A stretch of DNA of 64,000 nucleotides from Dipodascopsis uninucleata var. uninucleata. Taxonomy: Eukaryota > Ascomycota > Lipomycetes > Lipomycetales > Lipomycetaceae. Position 1 is the first letter of the stretch. Each line of letters starts with the position of its first letter. Made by a program: the position numbers and the translations under genes. The stretch is taken from assembly GCA_030568195.1 (NCBI GenBank), contig JAJLTO010000010.1, positions 325,001 through 389,000 of the forward strand, in the 5' to 3' direction. Below, in pieces: positions 36,143 through 46,916 of the stretch. Under the pieces are notes generated by a model. The model had not been told where the DNA came from. It saw only the letters and a program-made list of their open reading frames with translations, and made no database searches.

Positions 36143-37402
36143 TTATACCTCTTCATTTGGCAAATCCGAAGTCGGAAGCCATGGAGGTCGAAAAAATGTA
36201 ATACCAAGAGAATTTGGCGGCTCAATCTTGCTTGGCTGAGGGCCTAAGACGCGGTAGCCTTCAGATGAAGGAGAGTCAATAACCTCAACTTTAGCAGATG
36301 CGAAGCCGATATTTCTCACCCGGGATACTAGACGAGCTACGGAATGGGCAATTTCGCCACGTGAGTTGTACTTCGGTGAGCCTGCCATATCGGAGGACAC
36401 AACCGGACTCCGATGCGGAAGATCTAGATCTGAAGGTAATTCAAATGACGAGTCGTATGACAGTTCAATTGGTGCAGATGATGACGGACTGTAGAGTTGA
36501 TAAGGTAGAACGCGTCGTCGAACAACACCGAGGCGCTTTGCTCGGGTCACGAGCTCTTGTCCCACATAGCAACCTTTAGTAAATTCAATTGCATTTGTGA
36601 AGTCTGTACCGGCTTCTAATGGCATAATCTCACCAGATGGTAGATCTCTGTTTCCCTCAGGCAAACCAATAAGAAGTCGTCGAAGATCATAAACTTCCGG
36701 TGGAACCTGGTGAAATAACGAAGCGCGTTCTTCTTCATATACACGAAGTGCCCAAAGAGGGTTTTGTGCATCCGCCGAGAGAACAACTCTAACACCAAGA
36801 CCAGGAATACGAGGATCAGTGGCACCAATAAATGGATCAGGTTTTACAAGGGTACTAGTCCGAGGCCCTTTGATAGGGTCGTCTTCCCATGCATACCATA
36901 CTCTCCAGTCTGGACGTTGCTTTATACTGACTTTATCTCGTAACTTTCTAAACTTCAGATATTTCAATAAACCACTTGCCTGTTCGAGATCATGTTCTAC
37001 AAGAAATGCTTCGTCATCGGTCTGTGGATTTGTTTCTCGCCATTTCTTATTATGTAGTGCTGGATAGATAAAAACATCGTGGACGATTCGTCCCTAAGCA
37101 CCGACAAAGTCAGTGTCTCGATTACCGAAATTATGGTACGACATACATACCTTCACATTCAAGAACAGAGAATAGACTCCTTCAGTGTCTTTAGAAGGCA
37201 TATTAGTGACTAATCCATTCAGGAATCGTCTTGCATCTTGTCCTGATACTTCTATCAATCCTTTCTGTGAGTCCAGATTAACATATGCTCTACCAACATT
37301 CATGCCATGGTCAATGGAAAGAAATCGGCCCTTAATCCAAATCACTGAATTGCGAAGATATCTAAATCTTATTTCGCCCCATAAGCTTGGCCGGAGGTTC
37401 AT
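36143..37402 (-). CDS. IBA57: Mitochondrial iron-sulfur assembly factor Iba57
   Basis: Two exons, 37402-37151 and 37093-36143; 400 residues. The 57-nt intron (GTATGT, CACTGAC branch, CTTAG) joins LFLNVK to GRIVHDVF. Folate-binding YgfZ/GcvT-fold protein: ISVSGQDAR-like segment (GLIEVSGQDARRFLNGLVTNMP), GRIVHDVFIYP, PGLGVRVVL, then the diagnostic EFTKGCYVGQELVTR (Cys 259) and a beta-barrel tail (RRVLPYQLYS, IGFASAKVE). Works with Isa1/Isa2 in making [4Fe-4S] clusters for mitochondrial aconitase and radical-SAM enzymes. The N terminus is basic and Arg-rich. Length is near the yeast protein plus a loop insertion. Confidence 0.95.
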
Positions 37403-38069
37403 TTTGGGTTGTATTTAACGTCTTTCGCAGCTCTTACTCGACATTTGATTTCTAAGCTTTGTGCATCTAATAGTTATGTTACTGGTATTGGCGCACATCG
37501 CAGGGTTACTCTCAATTGATAAAATAGATAGGGTTATTATCCGCCGCATATAATGAGGCTTAAACTCCTCTAGCAAAAGAGCTTACGGATTTGCTTAGTG
37601 CCGATCAGTTATATTATTGTAGCGTGCAAAAAATTGGCCTTTGAGCAGAGAATATATAAGTATCAAATAAATAAATAATATAATAAACCTTAGAAGTATT
37701 GCATGTACGAATGAAATAATAACAGCATGAAAAATAAGTTAACAAAGACATGCCAATATGCAAAATATGTACAAAATCAGTCATTAACAATCAATCGCAA
37801 AACTAGCCTCTCCTCACCACCATACACCCACAAGTGTTTCCTTCTACATGCCAATCATGAAATAAATATATTAAATAGCTTATATGTGTATATGCAAAAG
37901 CAAAAGCATGAGATGCTGAGACGAATATAAAACCTCTTGTTAAAAAGTATTCTGCAAAAATGAACAAACAATTAAAAACATAATGTGTAGGTGAAAGGAT
38001 GGAAGAAAATATATGATAAGTAATTATAGAGAATATCAATAATAGAAATAGTTAGAGCATAGTTCAAAA
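37403..38069. other. Intergenic region
   Basis: About 670 AT-rich bases: IBA57 promoter and cyclin 3' UTR. No gene seen. Confidence 0.5.
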
Positions 38070-38295
38070 CTAAAATGCAGGACGAGAATCCGAAAATCCA
38101 GGTAAGCCAGCTGTAATGGATCTTGCGACAGGAACAAAATACCTGTCAGCGACAGGATAAACATATGGGGTCGATTGCGATCCAAAAACGTTCGACGCCA
38201 ATAGTGGAGGTCGAGGCGGCGGAAGCGAAGACGCAATGCGAGAAGAGTATGAAGAAATTAAAGGAGGCGACGAAAAAGAATATGATGAGGATAGA

Positions 38296-38330
<35 letters not shown>

Positions 38331-40019
38331 AGAAGAAGAAGAGGAGGGTAGCGACGTTGATAATGACGTAGATGAAAGGGAAGGAAGTGGTCGCGAGAAT
38401 GAGGCGCACGCCGGTGTCGTAGAAGATGACGAAAATGCAGGCAATAGCGATGACGAAGAAGTGGGTTGTACTGAATGGGGTGCACTAGGAGGTGGTAGCG
38501 GTCGGAGATACATAGGATGATAATATGCAGTACGCTTGAGTGGCGGCTGTTGAGAGTGATATGGCTCCTGTTGATTCTGGTTTTGTAGCTGATGTTGTTG
38601 TTGCTGTAGTAATTGCGATGCTGATATATGTTGCCTTTGACTAGCGGGGCAATAATAATGCTCATCCTCCTGATAAAAGCGCTTGCGCGATGCTGGGAGC
38701 GAGGGTGGTAGCACCTGTGGCTTGGAAACCGACGAGCTAAGCGGAAGGCCCGAAGCGACAGGCGAGACAGGCGACAACATTGGCATGACAGGTACAGCTG
38801 TCATAGTAGGCATTGGTGGCAAGCGCTGTATAGGAGGTGGAAGTAACACAGGCGAGGTAGGTAAAGACAAAGATGCAACACGAGCACGACGACGAGCTGC
38901 AAGGAATCTAGCAAGAGTCTCTGCCCAGGCATGCCATTGAGAACGTGAGACAGCAAGATTGTACCTAGTTAAACGGAGAAACTCTAGTTCCATGAGTGAA
39001 ATCTCTTGTAATGGAAGATTGGAAACAGAAGCCCACGTCTTATTCGTAAAAGTATTGTCATCAAGGAATTTATTGGCCAAGATCAATGCAACTGTAAAAA
39101 CTCTAAATTCACTTCCAGGAGAGCCTTGCAAACGATGGACAGCTAGCATTTTCAATCGATAGATATACAGTAAGGCAAGTGCTACTACCGACCGAGAAAC
39201 GCGAGTACGTGAGAGTAAAACAGAAGCAAATCTTTTAAACTCGGGAGACGGTACACATGCCACAGGTAAAGGACTAGAGAAGACGGAGGTGGCAGAACAA
39301 TCTGCTAAAGATGAAGCAGACGAGAACCAAAGCAAACATGTCATATTTGCGGCAGTATAGGCAAATATCTCGTTGTCCGCTGCGTCAGTACCTTTGCTGC
39401 CATTAGAGCTTGTTTCTGCAGATGGGATAGTAGATGTATTAATACTAGTCGCAGTATTAGTACAGCTAATAGATGCTGGCGCAGCAGTCGGATATAGGAA
39501 ATCATTTCCATTAGAAGCGACTCCATTAGCTACAGTAGCAGCAGCTAACGGCTTCGATGAACGTAGTCGTCTGCCCTTATTAATATTAACACTATTAGCA
39601 CATCCACAACTATTAGCGGTGCCGAGGGATTTGCAGGAGCAAGATAAAACCATATTAGTAGTGGAACCTGCAGCCTGGTTGCCGTATTGGCAGCCAAAAC
39701 CGAGTACGCTTACACAACAAGAAGAACCGGTAGGCGACGCCAATAAAACATCTGCAGGCGAGACAGGAACCACGTCTGGGGGAGGAGTAGGAAACTCCAA
39801 CCAGAATGTATCTACAGCTGCCGCATTTGCGGCCGCATTTGCGGCCGCTGTTGGCTGACCTGGCGACGAGGACAGCATTAGTCCTGGTCTAATTTTTGTA
39901 GTGACGATGAAATTTATAGTGCTATTGTTGTCAAGGTGTTCGTCGACAACGTCCGACGGCAAGACGCTTTTCCCTAGATAATAGAATATATCTGTATATA
40001 AATAAAATGCTTCCACCAA
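38070..40019 (-). CDS. Pho80/Pcl-type cyclin with low-complexity tails
   Basis: Single exon, 649 residues. A cyclin box lies at about 255-385: FASVLLSRTRVSRSVVALALLYIYRL, FTVALILANKFLDDNTFTNKTWASVS, and LPLQEISLMELEFLRLTRYNLAVS. This is the pattern of Pho80/Pcl cyclins that pair with Pho85-type kinases (compare S. pombe Pas1). The N-terminal 250 residues are Ala/Ser/Thr-rich and Cys-rich; the C-terminal 250 are Pro/Ser/Gln-rich, with a run of about 17 Ser encoded by the microsatellite at 38296-38345. The start could be a later Met (for example LMLSSSPGQ near residue 48), since the first segment is Tyr-rich and not obviously conserved. Likely a regulator of cell cycle or nutrient response. Confidence 0.85.
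38296..38345 (-). repeat. (GAA/GAG)n microsatellite coding a poly-Ser run
   Basis: GAA/GAG triplet tract on +, read on - as TCT/TCC serines in the cyclin. Copy-number variation would change the Ser run without shifting frame. Confidence 0.9.
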
Positions 40020-40995
40020 GGAGCAAGCTATTATGTATGAAAGAAGAAAAAAATACGCTATGTAGGTCGTGTGAGAATGAAAACACCCTCTGTAGCGTTT
40101 TGGCCCAATGACTTTTTATCCCGTACACCTTACCAGAGTGGTTTTCTCTGACTTCCCTGCTCACAAACTGTTAACTTCGTACAAAAACAGTTATCTTGCG
40201 GGATCTTTATAGAATCAGAACTCCTCCAAGGTCAAGTTTTGTTCTTCAGGTCTTAAATATGTAATTTACTTGTCGTAATTCACTCTCGCTTTCTCACTTC
40301 AACATGAGAATGCCCGCACTATACAAACTGACTTGCGCAAGCCGCTAAAGTAGCTTGTTGACAGCTATGTGTTTTTCTCGTAAGGCAAAATGCTCCCAAT
40401 TAAATTCCCGCAAAACCTTTTAGGTCTCTGGCCACTCGTATTGAGAATTCTGCCTGAGAAAGAGGGAATAGAAACCAGCAGACGACTTTTTCTTCCACTT
40501 GACAAGGGCAATCTGAGGCGACTTGGATAAAAGCGAGTGGACAGGAAAGAAAATTACAGAGCAGGAGACTTCTGAAAACCTGACCCGCGTAATGCAAGAT
40601 ATGAACAATGCAGGTCATCAATAATCCGGGTAATTTGGGTCAGTGTCAGTTCCCAAAGAGGCAAGGTATGAATTTGTCAGTAACATAATCCGCTCAAAGG
40701 AGATCTGTTTGAGTTTTCACGTTGTTACCTACAGCACTTGTGCGTTAGTACATGCAGGTTACACAGGTGAACTAGAAAAATTTAGTACGTAGCTCGCGAA
40801 CACTGAAGTTTTTTATTTACATGTTTGCTATTGGCACCAAAATAACGATGCCCGCTTTTTGGTGTTGGTTTTATTTTTATTTTTATTTTTTCCTCGTCCA
40901 CTTTTCCTTCTTCGAATGCACATTGTTGTTTGTCGTCCTTCGATCAGTCCCGGTAAGAACTAAAAGGCGCAAAGTACCTAACAATACAAACGGCA
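40020..40995. other. Divergent promoter region (cyclin / SKT5)
   Basis: About 975 bases between two divergent genes. Several pyrimidine-rich tracts lie before SKT5 (40860-40930), typical of a fungal core promoter/5' UTR, and a GTAAGA at 40949 could be the donor of a 5' UTR intron. No coding gene seen. Confidence 0.5.
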
Positions 40996-43900
40996 ATGGC
41001 TTATCCACCATTTCGAGGCGGGCAGCAAAGGCAATATATGCCATCAGAGGACATGCTTTACTCTGATGGAAGTGGAATGAGGCTTCCACCTACTCGAAAG
41101 CCTGGTCCACTTGGTGGATCGCGAATGGGCTTACCATCACAACAGTACCAGCAACAACCACCTCAACCGAGTCCAATGTCACCTGTAAGACGTCGTATGG
41201 GTCCTGACGATGGATATGGCCAATATTCAGGTAACGACAGAGTCCCTCAACAAGGATATGGCCCTTCTCGATACGATAACTACGATGACCGAGGAGAAAA
41301 CATTGTCCCAATGCGGCCATATGGTCATGGTAACGGTGAGCGCTATGGTCCGCAACCACGTATGAATAGTCCAACACGTACAGTACCTCCACAAGGTGGT
41401 TTATATCCTGGACAGATGAATAGTCCTGTACGACAGAATCCAGATTATCAGCGATCAAGGGGTCCACTAGGCCCCCCAATAAGACAAGGACCTCCAGGTA
41501 GTTATGGACCTCCACCTCCAGGTAAAAATGCACGGGGCCCACCACCTCCAGTCGGTCATACTCCAGGCGTTCTAATACCACAAAATGGCATGGGAAGTCT
41601 TGAGGGAATCCAGCAGCCATACTATCGAAATCAACAGTATCAAACCCAGTATAACCAACAGCCTCCTCGTCAGATGCGGCAACCCCTCCCACCTCCACAT
41701 CAGCAGACGATGGGTGACTCTCAAGTACGACAAGATTGGGAACTGAATAGCTATGATGATTATGATGATCAGCAACTAGATTATAACACGGATCAGTCGT
41801 TTAGTAGAATGAACGTTTCGTCAGATGATCACACCGTTCAAAAGCAGCAGAATCTTACACATGCTTCGCCGGTGAATCATGAAATGAACGGCGCTGGATA
41901 TCCTCCTTGCGATACACAACAGCCACAAGCTCCTCCGCATGGATACAATCCTATGCGCATGCCTACGTCTAATACTAGTCCACAATATATGCAAGCGCGT
42001 GATATGGATAGAGACGTGACTTATGATGATACACGCATCCAAGACGGACCGTTAAGTCGAGTTGGAGGACCATCCGGTCGCCCAACGAGGCCACCAATGG
42101 GTAATCAGAATTCCTTCGAGGCTCCTGGAAACAGATATATGTACGACAATTCTGTGCAAATGCAGCCTTCTATGTCGCAACGTTCTACTCAATCTAGCCA
42201 TTCGGGTGAAGGTGAATCATCACATTCAAATCATTCTGCACATTCCTCGCATACTACTCCTACTAGCGAGGACCATGCTGTCAATACAGGACACAAAGTG
42301 ATAGATCTATCTGACAAAAATAACGATAAAAACGGCACTGACGATGTTCTTGATCTCTATTTAGAAGATGACTCGGATCTTGAAGGGTCGTCTGATGATT
42401 CATATCACCGAAATCACCCACCAGACTACTTTATTCCTAGCGATCAGCATGCAATACGAAACGAAAGCGAATATCTTGTGAAAGAAGGTCCTTCTACCTA
42501 TAGCAACGGTAATAATTACGCGGTTCCACCTCAACCCAAATTCAAGGCTTCACAGGATTCTCTCTCAGACTCTTTCCAAAAGTCTCAAAAGCAATCTCCC
42601 TATCCTGTGTCTAATCTCCCTTCATCTTCATCTCAGAATGACCGATCTTATCGAAATACTCCTAATACTCAAGCCAAACAGCCAACGCAGCAGTCTTATT
42701 TTGATTCATCACGAAATGCAGATGCTCTTTATCCTGCTGGTTCAGGTTCCGTCACGACTAATGTGTATCCAAAAGATTCGCAAGAATCCCTTCGAAGCGA
42801 ACAGAGAATGGGACTAACTTCACGGGATGGACGTCCAAATCTGCAACCGCCGCAGAAGTCTTACAGGGGTGTTTCACCATCACCTTCGCCCACAGCTCAG
42901 GCAAAGCCTTTAGTAAGCCAGCAGAAAGCACCGTCGTATCCTGTCACTAGCGGATTTCCTACGCCTTCTCGAGCTGCACCTAAACCGCCTACTCAAACTG
43001 CTTCACAAGCGCCTAGTGGTACGAAGGTAGCGACAAACTTCAGCGCTCCAGCGACTTTCCGCTCCGATGGAAATGTAAAGCAGCAACCTCCCGCACCACT
43101 GAGACATTACTCATCGGATTCAGCTCTTTCATCACTTCAATCAATATTGCCACCTGACCCCCAATCGTCTAAAAAACCTGTTACGACAGCCGATTTGGAA
43201 GCAGCAAGAGCAGCCGCTAAGCGGGAAAAGCATAACAGTGGTCTTCAATTAGATCTTGCTAAGAAGCTAGTTGAGGCGGCGTCTCTTCTGTCTGTGGATA
43301 ATGGTGCAACAGTAGATCCAAAGATTGCGAGAAAGAATGCCGAGAAGTGGACAACAGAGTCACAAAAGATTGTTAAAAAACTAGCGTCATCTTCCAAACC
43401 GAACCTTGAGAGTATGTTCTATCTGGCTTCCTGCTATGGTTCAGGTAAGTTAGGTTTAGAACCTAGTCGAGAGAAGGAATTCGAGCTTTATAAGAAAGCC
43501 ACTAAGCTTGGTCATGGACGTTCCGCATACAGAGCAGCTGTCTGCCTTGAGGTCGGATCTGGCGTCAAGGCTGATAAAGAGAAGGCACTCGCTTACTATA
43601 AACATGCTGCTCAACTTGAGAACGCACCGGCGATGTATAAGCTTGGCATGATCTATCTGCAAGGATTACTTGGGAATCCGAGAAATGTTAGTGAAGCTCT
43701 TATTTGGCTTAAAAGAGCTGCTGATCGTGCTGATTCGGATTGCCCACATGCACTTTACGAACTTGCTAAGCTATATGAATCCGCAGATGGTTCGAGCAGC
43801 TTCCTTGAACAAGATGAGGTGCGTGCTCTGGAGTTGTATCAGCGAGCTGCTCAGCTGGGCCACCTGCCATCACAGTACAGAGTTGGCGCTGCATATGAAT

Positions 43901-44235
43901 ATGGTCATCTTGGATGTATTATGGATCCAAAACTGAGTATCGCGTGGTATTCGCGAGCAGCTTCCAAGGGGGATGCTGAATCTGAGCTAGGTCTTAGTGG
44001 ATGGTATCTGACCGGTGCCGACGGTATTCTTCCGAAATCTGAAGCCGAATCTTATCTTTGGGCTCGTCGCGCTTCAGAGAAGGGTTTAGCAAAGGCAGAA
44101 TATGCCGTTGGTTATTTTACGGAGAATGGAATCGGTACCACGGCTAATATGCACGAAGCTATTAGATGGTACAAGAAAGCGGCGTCCCAGAATTATCAAA
44201 AAGCGATTAACAGACTGCGCGACTTGGGAATGTGA
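40996..44235 (+). CDS. SKT5: Chitin synthase regulator with Sel1 repeats (Skt5/Chs4 family)
   Basis: Single exon, 1079 residues. The first 730 residues are disordered and rich in Pro, Gln, Gly and Ser (PPTRKPGPLGG, QQPPQPSPMSPVRRR). From about 735 comes ADLEAARAAAKREKHNSGLQLDLAKKLVEAA, the helix that leads into the repeats, then at least seven Sel1-like repeats from about 805 to 1075 (MFYLASCYGSGKLGL, AYRAAVCLEVGSGV, MYKLGMIYLQGLLG, ALYELAKLYE, QYRVGAAYEYGHLG, ELGLSGWYLTGADG, EYAVGYFTENGIG). Skt5/Chs4 activates and localises chitin synthase III at the bud neck or septum. Yeast and filamentous Skt5 usually end in a CAAX box; this one ends NRLRDLGM with no prenylation signal. Confidence 0.93.
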   Translation: MAYPPFRGGQQRQYMPSEDMLYSDGSGMRLPPTRKPGPLGGSRMGLPSQQYQQQPPQPSPMSPVRRRMGPDDGYGQYSGNDRVPQQGYGPSRYDNYDDRGENIVPMRPYGHGNGERYGPQPRMNSPTRTVPPQGGLYPGQMNSPVRQNPDYQRSRGPLGPPIRQGPPGSYGPPPPGKNARGPPPPVGHTPGVLIPQNGMGSLEGIQQPYYRNQQYQTQYNQQPPRQMRQPLPPPHQQTMGDSQVRQDWELNSYDDYDDQQLDYNTDQSFSRMNVSSDDHTVQKQQNLTHASPVNHEMNGAGYPPCDTQQPQAPPHGYNPMRMPTSNTSPQYMQARDMDRDVTYDDTRIQDGPLSRVGGPSGRPTRPPMGNQNSFEAPGNRYMYDNSVQMQPSMSQRSTQSSHSGEGESSHSNHSAHSSHTTPTSEDHAVNTGHKVIDLSDKNNDKNGTDDVLDLYLEDDSDLEGSSDDSYHRNHPPDYFIPSDQHAIRNESEYLVKEGPSTYSNGNNYAVPPQPKFKASQDSLSDSFQKSQKQSPYPVSNLPSSSSQNDRSYRNTPNTQAKQPTQQSYFDSSRNADALYPAGSGSVTTNVYPKDSQESLRSEQRMGLTSRDGRPNLQPPQKSYRGVSPSPSPTAQAKPLVSQQKAPSYPVTSGFPTPSRAAPKPPTQTASQAPSGTKVATNFSAPATFRSDGNVKQQPPAPLRHYSSDSALSSLQSILPPDPQSSKKPVTTADLEAARAAAKREKHNSGLQLDLAKKLVEAASLLSVDNGATVDPKIARKNAEKWTTESQKIVKKLASSSKPNLESMFYLASCYGSGKLGLEPSREKEFELYKKATKLGHGRSAYRAAVCLEVGSGVKADKEKALAYYKHAAQLENAPAMYKLGMIYLQGLLGNPRNVSEALIWLKRAADRADSDCPHALYELAKLYESADGSSSFLEQDEVRALELYQRAAQLGHLPSQYRVGAAYEYGHLGCIMDPKLSIAWYSRAASKGDAESELGLSGWYLTGADGILPKSEAESYLWARRASEKGLAKAEYAVGYFTENGIGTTANMHEAIRWYKKAASQNYQKAINRLRDLGM

Positions 44236-46916
44236 GCCATCATAAATAGATTTGGTGTTAGTTTGTGAGAGATATATTGATTTGTAGGTCTATAATTCTG
44301 GGTTGGATCTTGCGTTTGCTGTTATTTATTGTTTACTTATTTTTTTGCCTGTGTAACAAGTCTATGTATGTATGTGTGTATGTGTATTTTTGGTTACATT
44401 GTATTATCTCTATTTTGGTGTAAAGTGTTCAAGAATGTAATACGATATTGTTTGGAGTAATTAATCATGTATTGCGGTTTTATATTTTTGAGTGACAGTT
44501 TTGCGATTTAATTTCTGCTGGCTTCTAGTGTTGTCATCCATATTACGTACATCTCTACTATTCTGTGTTTCGTTGCTGATTGTTATGTTAGTATTCCTAT
44601 CACTGCAGCACGGTCTGCTTCGTGTTTACTGCGAATTTAAATGTGTGTGTACAATTTCATTATGTGCTATTTTTAAGATTTAATGCGAAGTGACTGTCTA
44701 TTACCTCCTGTATTCTGCTACTGACTGTCAAAATCCTCTGAACCTAGTGTAATTAATTATTTCTGATCTGTAACTTAAAGAAACCAGACAGTTTCTGTCA
44801 CAAGAATATTATTGTTCTGCTTGCTTATATGCATTTCTGTTTTATTTTTATTCAGCACTCCTTTCCGTGTAGTTTCAGGTTCGCTGCTCATACTTTCGTC
44901 CGCAACCGGGAACAAGGATTTCCCGGGTGTCAGGACATGACGGTCCGTGAAGTGAAGTTATCACGGTTAACTGCCTGAATGTCGCGAACGGGACGCAAGA
45001 AATACAGCCCGTGACATCAGTGGCCGGAAAGACTTCGGAGGAGATATGGGGCTCGGAAGAGCAAGTGTGGGATCGTCTTACATGACGAAATTACGGCAGA
45101 TGACTCCACGAGGTCACGAAGACTAATTAATTCTACGATCTACCAGCAGAGAGAAACAAACTGTTATTAGCACTATCATGCGACCATAGACAGTCGATTG
45201 CTATACAGACTGGGCCCGAGGCATATAGAGTAGAGCGAATTAATTAACTGCTATAATAGTAAACTGTAGTGCTTGTAGACTGTAGCGGACGAAGTCCAAT
45301 ATCAGACGCAAGTGTAGAGCTTGATGGTCAAGCTTGTCATTGTGAAATCTCCAAAATAAACGAGGAGTGGCCTTCCTCGGCAAGTCCTCGGCAGCTTGTG
45401 ATCTTTCTGCTGAAGTTCTGTATGCAATGAAATTATACGATAACAGTCATTGATACTCTTGCAGCTCTCACATCCAAGATATAGTAGCCTAGAGGGCGGC
45501 ATATGAAGCACGCGCGTTATGCAGCTTCTCCTTTTTGCACTGCAATGTATTTTCTGTCACAGAGGCTGCTCTTGTGAATACATTCTCATTAATTCATGAC
45601 TTTTATGTTATCTTCATGCCTCAGAGATGATCCCATTGTACTCTCATTACAGTTTTCCATGGGACTTGACATCGCAGTCATTTTCCTCTCTGGTACGAAC
45701 AACAGCCAATACTGTAGATTACCCCAGATTAATTCCGTTTAAATCGTTTCCACAGTCTAACCTGTTACGGTAGTCTTCTACCCTGAATATCTCTCGCTAG
45801 TCATCACATTGCTTTTTAGAGGTAAATGCACGGTCCGCATACGTGCTCAATGCATTAATTATGCAGCTCTCAGTTAATACTTATTGGATTTAGGGCACTA
45901 AGTGTGGAATTGCACTGCATTTGAGCTTATGTCATAACTGTACCATGCTACACGACTCTATACTACATTTGGTTAGTGTTAGGAGCACAACTGCTTTTCT
46001 CCCATTCGTCCGCCCGCCTGTGAAAATTGGTACCATAGGAAATATGGCTGATGTTAGGGCAGATCCTGCATCTATCTATGTAACCTGCGCGGCGGAGGAG
46101 ACCGATAGAGTGTTTTAAAGCGACAAGCCCGCTACAAGTGAATTTCAGCTACTATTGAACAGAAATCTCGTGCAGAAAAATACAGAATTGCACAAAAACT
46201 ACGCAAAACATAATCAAACATATAGTAATTGCTTACAGTAATTGTTTCTTTTTGATTGAAGCAGTATCTTGGTTGTTTTGCGCTACCTGATAGTATATAC
46301 TCGCTCAAAAGGACACTGACGCTCTCGGTAAGTAGTATCATTTTCTGAACTCGGTAGTACACCGAAAGTCGCTCGCTCTCTTTTGTCTCTGTGCTTTGTG
46401 AATATTATGGTGCTAGTGGCTCATGCACAGGCCGGTTAAGTATTTGAATGGCATTCGCTCTTGCGGCCGGCTAGACATAGTCTTGTATATCATTTATGAA
46501 AGAGGGGAAATGTCCCCAGAATGGGAAATGGTGGATAGATAAGCCCCGGAAAGTCATGACTTTGTCTGGCAATTATCTATGAGTACTCACACTATATACT
46601 CTTCAGTTGCAATACTGCATTTTCGCCCGGAAATTTGTGCTTATTTGTAGACTTTGCATGTCCGTGAGCGGAACATAGTCTAGCTTACTAGCTGTCACTG
46701 GCGAGAAACGATAAGAGGGCGGTGGCTCGCTTTCACATGTACTCATCCGTATGCCATTGCGATTATAAAATTTCTACTTTGCTACTGCTAGCATTTCTGT
46801 TATCCAGCGACTAACAATCTGCTTTAGGTATCGTTAATTCTACGTTGAAAAATCATTTCTGACTATTTTGGTCATTGAATTCACAGAAATACTTGGAGAC
46901 TGTTCAAAAACTAATC
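44236..46916. other. 2.7 kb gene-free stretch before malate synthase
   Basis: SKT5 3' UTR and MLS1 upstream region. Frames are short and show no family. A hairpin-rich, GC-richer block lies at 44885-45125 (listed separately). A TATA-like TTATAAAA near 46765 could serve MLS1. Confidence 0.5.
44885..45125 (+). ncRNA. Candidate structured RNA (low confidence)
   Basis: GC-richer than its surroundings and dense in perfect hairpins within 160 bases: CCGGGAA (44906) with TTCCCGG (44920), 7-base loop; CCGTGA (44945) with TCACGG (44961); ACGGG (44988) with CCCGT (45008); and GCTC-GGAA-GAGC (45051-45062). I compared it by eye with U1, U2, U4, U5, U3, SRP, RNase P and MRP signatures and could not match any. 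Strand is not fixed. It could be a novel or fast-evolving RNA (telomerase RNA is one class not excluded) or a chance cluster. Confidence 0.25.

Noticed and set aside
38123-38520. Acidic and basic low-complexity frames on + (Lys-rich and Glu-rich)
   Set aside because: Antisense shadows of the cyclin's poly-Ser microsatellite.
45012-45075. SRP RNA helix 8 (GGAA tetraloop)
   Set aside because: The GCTC-GGAA-GAGC loop lacks the flanking conserved asymmetric loop of SRP RNA.
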